A stretch of DNA of 17,507 nt. Source: Deltaproteobacteria bacterium (GTDB lineage: Bacteria; Desulfobacterota; GWC2-55-46). Location of the stretch: positions 1 to 17,507 of the forward strand of contig JACRNN010000054.1 in assembly GCA_016234955.1 (NCBI GenBank), read 5' to 3'. A program made the position numbers and the translations under genes. This document shows positions 1 to 7,916 of this stretch, piece after piece. The number at the start of each line of letters is the position of its first letter. Within the stretch, counting starts at the first letter, position 1. The notes below the pieces were generated by a model. It did no database searches and had not been told where the DNA came from. It worked only from the letters and a program-made list of their open reading frames with translations.

Positions 1-2244
1 TACGCGGAGGGGCTCATATACAGGGGCGACTATATCATCAACTGGTGCCCGAGGTGCCACACGGCCCTCTCCGACCTCGAGGTGCAGTTCGAGGAGACGG
101 AGGGGACGCTATACTACATGGAGTATCCGCTCAGGGAGCCTGTGGGCGGTCTGCGCTCCCTGACTGTCGCCACGACAAGGCCTGAGACGATGTTCGGCGA
201 TACGGCGGTAGCCGTAAACCCGGAGGATGGAAGGTACAGGTCCGTTATCGGGCATACACTCCTCCTGCCGCTTGCGGACAGGGAGATACCCGTGGTCGGG
301 GACGATAGCGTTAGCGTCGAGTTCGGCACCGGCGCGGTGAAGATAACCCCGGCACACGACTTCAACGACTTCGAGGTCGCCGGGAGGCATAACCTGCCGC
401 TCTTGAATGTCATGGACGCGAACGCCGCGATGAACGAGAACGCCGGGAGGTTCAAGGGCCTGGACAGGTTCGCGGCGAGGAAGAAGGCCGTTGAGGAGCT
501 TGAAGCCCTCGGGCTCCTTAAAAAGACCGAGAAGTACAAGATCATGCTCGGCTCGTGCTACAGGTGCTCAACGGTCGTTGAGCCGACGCTCTCCAAGCAG
601 TGGTTCGTGAAGGTCGGCCCCCTGGCCGGGCCCGCGATCGAGGCGGTGGAGAAGGGCGACATAAGGTTCGTGCCCAAGGGGTGGGAGAACACCTACTTCG
701 ACTGGATGAGGAACATCAGGGACTGGTGCATCTCGCGCCAGATATGGTGGGGCCACAGGATACCGGCGTGGCACTGCGGGGACTGCGCCCACGTGACGGT
801 CTCCATCGCCGACCCTTCAAAGTGCGAGAAGTGCGGCGGCCCCGGTATCGAGCAGGACAACGACGTGCTCGATACCTGGTTCTCCTCGGCCCTCTGGCCG
901 TTCTCAACTCTCGGGTGGCCGGAGAAGACCCGGGAGCTTGAGCTGTTCTATCCGACCGCGGTGCTCTCCACGAGCTTTGACATCATCTTTTTCTGGGTGG
1001 CGAGGATGATAATGATGGGGCTCAAGTTCATGGGGGACGCGCCCTTCAGGGACGTCTACATCCATGCCCTGATACGCGACGCGCAGGGGCAGAAGATGAG
1101 CAAGAGCAAGGGCAACGTCATCGACCCGCTGGTGATGATGGAGAGGTACGGCACCGACGCCTTCAGGTTCACGCTCGCGGTGTTAGCGGCCCAGGGCAGG
1201 GACATAAAGCTCGCCGAGGACCGCATAGCCGGGTACAGGAACTTCTGCAACAAGATATGGAACCTGGCGCGCTTCACGCTGATGAACATAGATGAAGAGA
1301 GGGCAAATTTTTTTAAAGTGACGTCCAAGTTATATATGGCATCAAGTATTGATTTTGATTTTGGTTCCTTTTTTGAAGACGAAGATATCAACATGGCCGA
1401 TAAGTGGATACTGACGCGGCTCTCGGTCTGCGTGGAGGAGGTCTGCGCCGCTATAGAGGGGTACAGGTTCGACGAGGCGGCAAGGGCGCTCTACAGGTTC
1501 GTCTGGCATGAGCTTTGCGACTGGTACGTGGAGCTCATAAAGCTCGACCTCAGGGGCGAGCGCGGGCAGGAGAGGAAGCTCGCGGCCTCCGGGGTGCTCC
1601 TAAGCGTCTTCGCCGACACGCTCAAACTGCTCCATCCCTTCATGCCCTTTATAACGGAGGAGCTTTACAGCTGCCTTCCGGGCGTGGGAAAAACGGTCTC
1701 GCAGGAGCAATACCCGAAAGGCGCAAAGGTCTTCGAGGCCGAGGCCGCCGAGATGGAGTGCGTGATGGACCTTATAAGGGCCGTCAGGAACATAAGGACC
1801 GAGATGAACCTCGCGCAGGACGCGAAAACCGGGTGCGTCTGCTACGTCAAGGACGAAAGGACGCGCTCGACCTTGATCAAGAGCGAGGAGTATATAAAAC
1901 TGCTGGCCAGGGTGAGCGGCCTTGTGGTAAGGGAGGGCGGCCAGAGGCCAGTGGACTCGGTATCCGCCATAGCGGGGGGCCAGGAGGGGATGGGCGCGAT
2001 AGAGGTCTTTGTCCCGTTGAAGGGGCTCGTTGACTTCGATATCGAGGAGGCCAGGCTCGGCAAGGAGTTGGATAAGGTGACGAAGGAGCGCGACGCGGTG
2101 GAGGGCAAGCTCGCAAACGCCGACTTCGTGGCAAAGGCCCCCCCGGAGGTTGTAGAGAAGGAGAGGGCGCGGCTTGCCGCCATCATTGAGAAGAAGACTA
2201 AGCTCGAGGCCGGCGTCGAGCGCATAAGGAGCGCGAGGGGATGA
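1..2244 (+). CDS. valS: Valyl-tRNA synthetase, 5'-truncated by the window edge
   Basis: This enzyme charges tRNA-Val with valine in the cytoplasm and edits mischarged threonine. The frame is open from base 1, so the visible 747 codons lack the N-terminus with the HIGH motif; by comparison with E. coli ValRS (951 aa) roughly 150 residues are missing. The visible part starts in a Cys-containing NWCPRCHTALSDLEV segment. The CP1 editing domain follows, with TTRPETMF at 172-195 and GTGAVKITPAHD. Then come DWCISRQIWWGHRIPAWHC, the DNDVLDTWFSSALWPFSTLGW stretch, and KMSKS at 1093-1107. The anticodon-binding helical domain and the C-terminal coiled coil typical of ValRS (fragment residues about 686-747) complete it. 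An AT-rich in-frame segment around 1301-1390 lengthens the linker before the anticodon-binding domain. The stop overlaps the nadC start (ATGA), so the two are probably co-transcribed and translationally coupled. Confidence 0.97.
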   Translation, partial: YAEGLIYRGDYIINWCPRCHTALSDLEVQFEETEGTLYYMEYPLREPVGGLRSLTVATTRPETMFGDTAVAVNPEDGRYRSVIGHTLLLPLADREIPVVGDDSVSVEFGTGAVKITPAHDFNDFEVAGRHNLPLLNVMDANAAMNENAGRFKGLDRFAARKKAVEELEALGLLKKTEKYKIMLGSCYRCSTVVEPTLSKQWFVKVGPLAGPAIEAVEKGDIRFVPKGWENTYFDWMRNIRDWCISRQIWWGHRIPAWHCGDCAHVTVSIADPSKCEKCGGPGIEQDNDVLDTWFSSALWPFSTLGWPEKTRELELFYPTAVLSTSFDIIFFWVARMIMMGLKFMGDAPFRDVYIHALIRDAQGQKMSKSKGNVIDPLVMMERYGTDAFRFTLAVLAAQGRDIKLAEDRIAGYRNFCNKIWNLARFTLMNIDEERANFFKVTSKLYMASSIDFDFGSFFEDEDINMADKWILTRLSVCVEEVCAAIEGYRFDEAARALYRFVWHELCDWYVELIKLDLRGERGQERKLAASGVLLSVFADTLKLLHPFMPFITEELYSCLPGVGKTVSQEQYPKGAKVFEAEAAEMECVMDLIRAVRNIRTEMNLAQDAKTGCVCYVKDERTRSTLIKSEEYIKLLARVSGLVVREGGQRPVDSVSAIAGGQEGMGAIEVFVPLKGLVDFDIEEARLGKELDKVTKERDAVEGKLANADFVAKAPPEVVEKERARLAAIIEKKTKLEAGVERIRSARG

Positions 2245-3152
2245 AGATAATTTCAAGGAAGCGTATCTCAAGTCCAGTGGGGGTCCCGGGCCTCGATGAT
2301 TACTCCGACATCCTCGTCAAGGCCGCGCTTGCCGAGGACATAGGCACAGGGGACATAACGACGGACGCTACCGTAGGCAAGAAGGCTCGCGGGGCCGCCG
2401 TCTTCATGGCAAAGGAAGACTGCGTGCTCGCCGGGGTCTTCGTGGCCGAAAAGACGTTCAAGCACCTCGATGGCGGCATATCGTTCAACGCGTTTTTCAA
2501 GGACGGCGACAGGGTGAAAAAGGGTGGGAAGATAGCCGAGGTATCCGGCAGGCTGGCCGCGATACTCAAGGGCGAGCGCGTGGCCCTGAACTTCCTACAG
2601 AGGCTATCCGGTATAGCCGCGGCCACCGACCGCTACGTCCGCAAGGTCGCGGGGACAAAGGCCAAGGTACTCGATACGAGGAAGACCACCCCGTGCCTGA
2701 GGATGCTGGAGAAGTACGCGGTCAAGACCGGCGGCGGGTACAACCACAGGTTCGGGCTCTTTGACTCCATCCTCATCAAGGACAACCACATAAAGGCGGC
2801 CGGCTCCATCAAAAAGGCCGTCAACAGGGTGAACAGGCGCTACGGGGAGGGGGTCGTGGTGGAGGTCGAGACAACGAACCTGAGGGAGGTCAGGGAGGCG
2901 CTCTCGTGCGGGGCCGACATCATCATGCTCGACAACATGGACGCCGCAAGGATAAGAAAGGCGCTCAAGATAATAAAGGGCAGGGCCCTTGTGGAGGCCT
3001 CCGGCGGCATAACCATGGACAATATAGAAGAGGTCGCCAGGACCGGAGTCGACTTCATATCCGTGGGCGGCCTTACGCACTCCGCCAAGGCGGCCGACAT
3101 AAGTCTGAAAGTGGTGTCTACCCATGCGCTCAAGAGAGGACATAGGGCTTGA
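2241..3152 (+). CDS. nadC: Nicotinate-nucleotide pyrophosphorylase (quinolinate phosphoribosyltransferase)
   Basis: It converts quinolinate and PRPP to nicotinate mononucleotide, CO2 and PPi, the step where de novo NAD synthesis joins the salvage route; it acts in the cytoplasm. The 303-residue protein shows the N-terminal AEDIGTGDITT (31-41), then the barrel with the family signature LDTRKTTPCLRMLEKYAVK (144-162), GGGYNHR, LIKDNHI (178-184), VEVET (207-211), IMLDNMD and VEASGGI (251-257). The family usually has PG where this copy has P151-C152. The ATG at 2241 gives a basic leader of about 18 residues before the usual start region; it overlaps the valS stop by 4 bp and no better internal start is evident. 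The 3' end overlaps birA by 29 bp. No nadA or nadB is in view. Confidence 0.96.
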   Translation: MKIISRKRISSPVGVPGLDDYSDILVKAALAEDIGTGDITTDATVGKKARGAAVFMAKEDCVLAGVFVAEKTFKHLDGGISFNAFFKDGDRVKKGGKIAEVSGRLAAILKGERVALNFLQRLSGIAAATDRYVRKVAGTKAKVLDTRKTTPCLRMLEKYAVKTGGGYNHRFGLFDSILIKDNHIKAAGSIKKAVNRVNRRYGEGVVVEVETTNLREVREALSCGADIIMLDNMDAARIRKALKIIKGRALVEASGGITMDNIEEVARTGVDFISVGGLTHSAKAADISLKVVSTHALKRGHRA

Positions 3153-4113
3153 GATAATAAGGATATTAAAGGCCCGCGAAGGGGGTTGCGCCTCGGGCCA
3201 GGGCCTGAGCCTCGAGCTCGGGGTGTCGCGCACCGCCGTATGGAAGCATGTAAAGCTCCTCAAGAAGGCGGGCTTTTCAATAGAGGCCGTCCCTTCGAGG
3301 GGCTACAGGCTCGCCCCGGACATCATCCCATTCAACGACATAGAGGTCTCCTCAAGCCTCTCGACCGAGTTCATCGGCGGCAAGATTTATTTCTTCCAAT
3401 CGCTCGATTCCACCAACACCAGGGCCTACGAGTTCGGCAGGTCCGGCTGTGCCGAAGGCACGGCCGTGATAGCCGACACGCAGACCGGGGGCAAGGGCCG
3501 CGTGGGCAGGAGATGGGAGTCCCCTCCGGGGGTGAACCTCTATACCTCCATAGTCCTTAAGCCGCCGGTGCCGCCGCAGAGCGCGAACAATCTGACGTTC
3601 CTCTGCGCCGTGGCGCTTGCCGAGACCGTCGCCCGGTTCATCCGCAGGAGGCCGTCGGTGAAGTGGCCCAATGACGTGTTGGTGGACGGTAGGAAGATAG
3701 CCGGGATATTGTTAGAGATGGACTCCGAGGCCGACAGGGTCCACTTCGTGGTGGCGGGCATAGGGGTCAATCTCAATATGAAAGAGGGGATGTTCCCCGC
3801 GCCCTTGAGGAATACCGCCACCTCGGTGATGGAGAAGGCCGGGGGCCCGGTGGACAGGGCTGAATTCGCCCGCGCGCTTTATTTGATGATGGAGAAATGG
3901 TATAAGATATATTTGAAGGATGGCTTTACGCCGGTGCTCGACGAATGGAGGGGTTACTTCGAGGCCGCTGGAAGGCCGGTCAAGGTGGCCTCCTTCAACA
4001 GGACGGTAGAGGGCATATGCGCCGGGGTGGACATGGACGGGGCGCTCCTTGTAAGGACGCCCTCCGGCAAGGTGGAGAGGGTGGTATCCGGCGACGTGGT
4101 GACGGCGGGGTAG
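3124..4113 (+). CDS. birA: Bifunctional biotin-[acetyl-CoA-carboxylase] ligase / biotin operon repressor
   Basis: It activates biotin to biotinyl-AMP and transfers it to the carrier lysine of biotin-dependent carboxylases. The form with an HTH can also repress biotin genes. The 329 residues match the two-function class (E. coli BirA, 321 aa). There is an N-terminal winged HTH (about 24-62, LSLELGVSRTAVWKHVKLLK), then the catalytic domain with FFQSLDSTN (90-98), the biotin/adenylate loop GGKGRVGRRW (122-131), KWPNDVLVDGRKIAGILLE (180-198) with the catalytic-type lysine K192 in RKIAG, and AGIGVNLN (211-218). An SH3-like C-terminal domain (about 283-326) follows. The start lies inside nadC with a 29-bp overlap and no strong ribosome-binding site, suggesting coupling. 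Presence of the HTH suggests repression as well as ligation, but no target operator was found here. Confidence 0.95.
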   Translation: MRSREDIGLEIIRILKAREGGCASGQGLSLELGVSRTAVWKHVKLLKKAGFSIEAVPSRGYRLAPDIIPFNDIEVSSSLSTEFIGGKIYFFQSLDSTNTRAYEFGRSGCAEGTAVIADTQTGGKGRVGRRWESPPGVNLYTSIVLKPPVPPQSANNLTFLCAVALAETVARFIRRRPSVKWPNDVLVDGRKIAGILLEMDSEADRVHFVVAGIGVNLNMKEGMFPAPLRNTATSVMEKAGGPVDRAEFARALYLMMEKWYKIYLKDGFTPVLDEWRGYFEAAGRPVKVASFNRTVEGICAGVDMDGALLVRTPSGKVERVVSGDVVTAG

Positions 4114-4145
4114 AGAAGGTTTTTCAGATCCTTAAAACAGCGAGC

Positions 4146-4217
4146 GTAGGGCGGGTCACACCCGCCGAATGGTTGTCTGACATCCGGCGGGTTACGGCTT
4201 TCGCCTAACCCGCCTAC
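4146..4217. repeat. Palindromic double-hairpin intergenic repeat (copy 1)
   Basis: The 72-bp element has imperfect terminal inverted repeats, GTAGGGCGGGT (4146-4156) and ACCCGCCTAC (4208-4217), one base short of a perfect match. Inside are two hairpins: one near 4150-4166 (GGCGGGT with ACCCGCC) and one at 4186-4214 (GGCGGGTTA with TAACCCGCC). The ends and layout match the element at 13158-13233, with different stem bases. It begins 33 bp after the birA stop. It may act as an mRNA end or attenuator structure, or be a REP/MITE-type repeat; there is no U-tract for a standard terminator. Confidence 0.8.
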
Positions 4218-4239
4218 AGGATTTGATTTGCCTAAAGAT

Positions 4240-4319
4240 GAGATTGCTTCGCGGAGTTTATCCTGAGCGAAGCGAAGGGCTCGCAATGACGAACGAAGGA
4301 ATTAATCAGAGATTTCTTA
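4240..4319. repeat. Partial (right-half) copy of a MITE-like element
   Basis: The segment starts GAGATTGCTTCGC (4240-4252), carries the core TGAGCGAAGCGAAG (4264-4277) and GCAATGAC, and ends AATTAATCAGAGATTTCTTA (4300-4319). That end matches the right end of the complete element at 13588-13730 (AATTAATCAGAGGCTTCC, then TTA). No left terminal repeat is present before it, so this copy is truncated or a chimera with the double-hairpin element upstream. Confidence 0.7.
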
Positions 4320-4361
4320 GATTCTTAAAACAGAAAAGACGGTATGAAGGGATCGCATAAG

Positions 4362-5123
4362 ATGCTCATCGCCATCGACATAGGCAATTCCAATATCGTG
4401 GCCGGCGTATGCGGTCCGGGCGGCATCCAGAACCACTGGAGGATAAATACCGACAGGGAACGGACCGCTGACGAGTACGGTTTGACCCTCCGGGGGCTCC
4501 TTGAATCCGCCGGGGCCGGTAAGATAGACGGGGCCGTCGTATGCTCTGTGGTGCCCGCGCTCAACGAGGTCTTCAGGGAGGCGGTTGGAGGCTGTTGCGG
4601 GGTCAGGCCGCTCTTTGTCGGCGATAAAAACGTAAAGGTCGGCATAAAGATAGCCGTAGACAACCCCTCCGAGGTCGGCGCCGACAGGATAGTCAACGCT
4701 GTGGAGGCCTACAACAGGTTCGGCTCCCCGGTCATAGTGGTCGACTTCGGCACGGCCACGACGTTTGACTATGTCACCGGGGAGGGGGAGTACGCCGGCG
4801 GGGTGATAGCCCCCGGCATAGGCATCAGCGCAGAGGCCCTCTTCCAAAAGACCTCAATGCTTCCGAGGGTGGATATGGCAAGGCCGCGGAGAATCATCGG
4901 GAAAAATACGGTGGAGGCCATGCGCTCCGGGTTTTTTTGGGGGTTCTCCGGACTCGTTGACGGGGTTATAGAGCGGATGATGGCGGAGGCCAAGACCTCT
5001 CCGGCTATAATAGCCACGGGCGGGCTCGCCAAGGCCGTTTCAGGCGGGTCCAGGCATATAAAAGAGATAGATGAATTCCTAACCATCAAAGGCTTGATCA
5101 AAATATACGAAGGGAACTCATGA
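4362..5123 (+). CDS. coaX: Type III pantothenate kinase
   Basis: It phosphorylates pantothenate to 4'-phosphopantothenate, the first step of coenzyme A synthesis. The type III enzyme belongs to the ASKHA fold, usually needs a monovalent cation and is not feedback-inhibited by CoA. From this start the protein has 253 residues with the N-terminal phosphate loop DIGNSNIVAGV (6-16), CSVVP (61-65), GADRIVNAVEAY (106-117), VVDFGTATTFDYV (126-138) and YAGGVIAPGIGISAEAL (144-160). The family normally begins MLxAIDIGN, and GAAGG-like bases (GAAGGG, 4347-4352) lie about 10 bp upstream of the ATG at 4362. An in-frame ATG at 4344 would add six residues and is the alternative. The stop overlaps the next gene by 4 bp (ATGA). 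It sits downstream of birA, separated by repeats. Confidence 0.94.
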   Translation: MLIAIDIGNSNIVAGVCGPGGIQNHWRINTDRERTADEYGLTLRGLLESAGAGKIDGAVVCSVVPALNEVFREAVGGCCGVRPLFVGDKNVKVGIKIAVDNPSEVGADRIVNAVEAYNRFGSPVIVVDFGTATTFDYVTGEGEYAGGVIAPGIGISAEALFQKTSMLPRVDMARPRRIIGKNTVEAMRSGFFWGFSGLVDGVIERMMAEAKTSPAIIATGGLAKAVSGGSRHIKEIDEFLTIKGLIKIYEGNS

Positions 5124-5725
5124 TGCCACCTAAGCCATCGAAGCCCCCTAAACCATCGAAGCCACAGCAAACGGCACAGCCGCCGTATACTCCGCAGGAG
5201 CAATTTCTCCTCGGCAAGGGATTCCTTGAAGATGACAACGTCGACAGGGCCTTGAGGGCGTTTGAGAAGGCATACAAGGCCGATAATGAGAACCCCGACT
5301 ATATGTCATACTACGGCCTGTGCAAGGCCATCCGGGGAGGGGAGATAGGCTACGGGCTCGAGCTATGCACCCAGGCTATAAAAAAGGACTTCTCCAGGGC
5401 TGAGCTCTATCACAACCTGGGCAGGGTATATAAGGCCACCGGGAATAAGAAAGGGGCCATCGGCGTTTTTAAAAAGGGGCTCAAGTTCGACCCCCAAAAC
5501 GCGAAGCTCCGCCAGGAGTTAGCGGAGCTCGGTTTCAGGGACCGGCCCGTCATCGAGGGCATCGACAGGGACAATCCGCTCAACAAGTACCTCGGGATAC
5601 TTATAAGGAGGACCCTGCCCGGCATCTTCAGCAAGAAGAAAGAAGCATCGAAGGGCAAGCCCCCCGGCTCCGCGGCCGGGAGGCCTGCGTCAGAGGCCCC
5701 GAAACCCCCGAAGAAAAGGAAGTAG
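5120..5725 (+). CDS. Small TPR protein with Pro/Lys-rich ends
   Basis: The exact role is unknown; TPRs normally mediate protein binding. The 201 residues show three parts. The first is an N-terminal tail rich in proline and lysine (2-22) with a repeated PPKPSKPP-type unit, which at DNA level is an 18-bp tandem repeat (5129-5145 and 5147-5163, one mismatch). The second is a helical core (about 25-140) with two to three TPR-like units, for example LGKGFLEDDNVDRALRAFEK and LYHNLGRVYKATGNKKGAI. The third is a basic tail rich in lysine, proline and alanine (171-201). There is no signal peptide or membrane segment, so it is probably cytoplasmic. Its start overlaps coaX by 4 bp and its stop is 2 bp before the EF-G-like gene, so it belongs to the same transcript. 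Confidence 0.85.
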   Translation: MMPPKPSKPPKPSKPQQTAQPPYTPQEQFLLGKGFLEDDNVDRALRAFEKAYKADNENPDYMSYYGLCKAIRGGEIGYGLELCTQAIKKDFSRAELYHNLGRVYKATGNKKGAIGVFKKGLKFDPQNAKLRQELAELGFRDRPVIEGIDRDNPLNKYLGILIRRTLPGIFSKKKEASKGKPPGSAAGRPASEAPKPPKKRK

Positions 5726-5727
5726 CC

Positions 5728-7830
5728 GTGGATATCCCTGTAGAGAAGAAGAGGAACGTCGCGGTCATAGCCCACGCCGGGGCCGGCAAGACGACCCTGT
5801 GCGAGGCCATGCTCTTTAACGCGGGGGCTACCGATAAGCCCGGGAGCGTGGATGAGGGGACCTCCTGCCTCGACTACGAGCCGGAGGAGCAGAAGAGGCG
5901 GATAAGCATGAAGGCCGCGGTCCACCGCTATGACCGGGGCGGCTTCAGGGTGAACCTCATCGACACCCCCGGGTACTCCGATTTCCTCAACGAGACGAGG
6001 AATTCCCTCAGGGTGGCAGGCGGGGCCGTGGTGATCTTGAGCGCCATCTCCGGCGTCAAGGTACAGACCGAGAAGATATGGGAGTTCGCCGACTCCTTCG
6101 AGGTCTCCAGGATAGCCTTCGTAAACAAGATGGACCGCGACAGGGCGAGTTTTCTGCGGGCGGTGGACGACATGGAGAGGGTGCTCGGGGTCAAGGGGGT
6201 GCCGGTGCAATACCCTGTGGGAGAGGGCGCGGCGTTCCGGGGCATAATAGACCTTATCTCGATGAAGGCGCACATCTACGGGCGAGGGCCTTCAGGCCGC
6301 GAGGTAGGGGCCATCCCCGAAGGGCTTGCCGCGGAGGCGGACAGGATGCGCGACGGCATGATCGCAATGATAGCCGAGGCGGACGACGCGCTCACGGAAA
6401 AATACCTCTCCGGAGCGGAGATAACGGAGGCGGAGATCAAGGGGGCCCTGCGGGAAGGGGTGCTCACAAGGAGGTTCGTGCCGGTATACCTCGGCTCGGC
6501 CCTCAATAACCGCGGGGTGGACCTCCTTATGGACGCGGTGAACGAGAACCTTCCCTCCCCGCTCGATAAGGGTGCCATAAAGGGCGCAATAAAAGGGAAA
6601 GACCCGAGGACGGGCGCCGAGGCCTCAAGGGCCCCGGATATCCACGCGCCCTTCTCGGCGCTGGTCTTCAAGACGATAATAGACCCCTATACCGGCAAGC
6701 TGTCGGTGTTCAGGGTATACTCGGGATCCATCCACGCCGACTCTACGGTATACAACGGGACGCGGGACGCCAGGGAACGGGTGAGCCACCTCTACCTTCT
6801 CGAGGGCAAGAAGCTAAAGGAGGTGGAGCGCGCATCGGTCGGCGACATAGCGGCTGTGGCCAAGCTCAAGGAGACGGAGACCGGGGATACACTCTCCGAC
6901 CCCGCCGACCCGGTTGTATTGGAGGGCCTTGTCCACCCGCCTCCAGCGCTCTCCTACGCCATCCACCCAAAGACCAAGGCCGATGAGGACAAGGTGCCGG
7001 TCGCCATGGCCAGGCTCATGGAGGAGGACCCCGCAATCGAGTTCAGGCGGGACGATGAGACGAGGGAGTTCCTGCTGGCCGGGGTTGGACAGGCGCACCT
7101 CGAGGCCGGCGTGGAGAGGCTTAAAAGGAAGTTCGGGTGCGAGGTCGAGCTCAAGACCCCGAGGATACCGTACAAGGAGACCGTGCGCTCGCATGTGAAG
7201 GCGCAGGGCAAATACAGGAAGCAATCGGGCGGCAGGGGCCAGTACGGCGACGTATGGCTCGACATGACGCCGCTGCCCAGGGGCGGCGGGTTCGAGTTCG
7301 TGGACGGCATCACGGGCGGGGCCATACCGAGGCAGTTCATCCCGGCGGTTGAAAAGGGCGTCAGGGAGGCGATGAACAGCGGGACGCTCGCCGGTTTCCA
7401 GGTGGTGGACGTCAGGGTGACGCTACTGGACGGGTCGTTCCATTCCGTCGATTCCTCCGAGATGGCGTTCAAGATAGCCGCGTCCATGGGGTTTAAGAAG
7501 GGGATGGAGCAGGCCCACCCCGTCATACTCGAGCCGGTCATGAAGATGGAGATAAACGTCCCGGAGGAATGCCTCGGCGACGTCATAGGGGACATAAACT
7601 CAAGGCGGGGCAAGATACTCGGCGCCGAGCCGCAGGCCGGGAGCCAGACCATAAGGGCGCTGGTGCCGATGGCCGAGGCCGTGACGTACGCCACCGACTT
7701 GAAGGGCAGGACCAGTGACCGGGGGATATTTACGATGGAATTCTCCCATTACGAGGAAGTCCCCACCTACCTCAGCCAGAAGATAATATCGGGGGCCGGG
7801 GCCGGGAAAGAAGAGAAGCCCGGCCACTGA
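5728..7830 (+). CDS. Elongation factor G-like translational GTPase (EF-G2 type)
   Basis: This 700-residue protein has the full EF-G layout: G domain (about 8-280), domain II (305-395), III (400-480), IV (480-605) and V (605-685). The GTPase motifs are P-loop AHAGAGKT (15-22), DTPGYSDF (79-86), NKMD (133-136) and GSAL (256-259). Canonical EF-G has AHIDAGKT and DTPGHVDF, so the catalytic switch-II His is Tyr83 here. These changes are features I associate with the EF-G2 subfamily rather than the main FusA. Domain IV keeps the tip DGSFHSVDSSE (568-578) including the His that enters the decoding site in EF-G, so a ribosomal role is plausible. The GTG start at 5728 follows AAGGAAG (5715-5721) with good spacing. 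A linker repeat KGAIKGAIKGK lies at 281-291. It was not called fusA because the main copy is normally in the str operon with rpsL/rpsG. Confidence 0.9.
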   Translation: MDIPVEKKRNVAVIAHAGAGKTTLCEAMLFNAGATDKPGSVDEGTSCLDYEPEEQKRRISMKAAVHRYDRGGFRVNLIDTPGYSDFLNETRNSLRVAGGAVVILSAISGVKVQTEKIWEFADSFEVSRIAFVNKMDRDRASFLRAVDDMERVLGVKGVPVQYPVGEGAAFRGIIDLISMKAHIYGRGPSGREVGAIPEGLAAEADRMRDGMIAMIAEADDALTEKYLSGAEITEAEIKGALREGVLTRRFVPVYLGSALNNRGVDLLMDAVNENLPSPLDKGAIKGAIKGKDPRTGAEASRAPDIHAPFSALVFKTIIDPYTGKLSVFRVYSGSIHADSTVYNGTRDARERVSHLYLLEGKKLKEVERASVGDIAAVAKLKETETGDTLSDPADPVVLEGLVHPPPALSYAIHPKTKADEDKVPVAMARLMEEDPAIEFRRDDETREFLLAGVGQAHLEAGVERLKRKFGCEVELKTPRIPYKETVRSHVKAQGKYRKQSGGRGQYGDVWLDMTPLPRGGGFEFVDGITGGAIPRQFIPAVEKGVREAMNSGTLAGFQVVDVRVTLLDGSFHSVDSSEMAFKIAASMGFKKGMEQAHPVILEPVMKMEINVPEECLGDVIGDINSRRGKILGAEPQAGSQTIRALVPMAEAVTYATDLKGRTSDRGIFTMEFSHYEEVPTYLSQKIISGAGAGKEEKPGH

Positions 7831-7916
7831 GCCCGTTTCCGGCGGACGGGTTGCTTCACCGATACAGACGTCCCGCGTGGCCTTGTGCCGGGCAGGGCAA
7901 GAGGCGGGCTTTTGCC

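Larger units (their letters stand above)
4126..4333. repeat. 15-bp direct repeats flanking a repeat-filled intergenic block
   Basis: AGATCCTTAAAACAG at 4126-4140 and AGATTCTTAAAACAG at 4319-4333 match at 14 of 15 positions. They bracket almost exactly the inserted-looking material between birA and coaX, which consists of the double-hairpin element at 4146-4217 and the half MITE at 4240-4319. This could be a target duplication left by an insertion, or part of a larger repeat unit. Confidence 0.7.

Noticed and set aside
1301..1390. valS frameshift at the T-runs, making a pseudogene
   Set aside because: The frame is continuous and all downstream ValRS motifs are in frame.
1600..2271. Long - strand open frame opposite valS
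   Set aside because: It is a shadow of the GC-rich valS codons; the + strand has clear family motifs throughout.
5129..5163. Two 17-base near-identical units, considered as a mobile or CRISPR-like repeat
   Set aside because: They are in-frame codons for the Pro/Lys-rich N-terminus of the TPR protein and have no spacer structure.
7831..7916. GC-rich inverted bases (CCCGT/ACGGG) after the EF-G2 gene
   Set aside because: The stem is five pairs with no T-run and is expected by chance in such GC-rich sequence.
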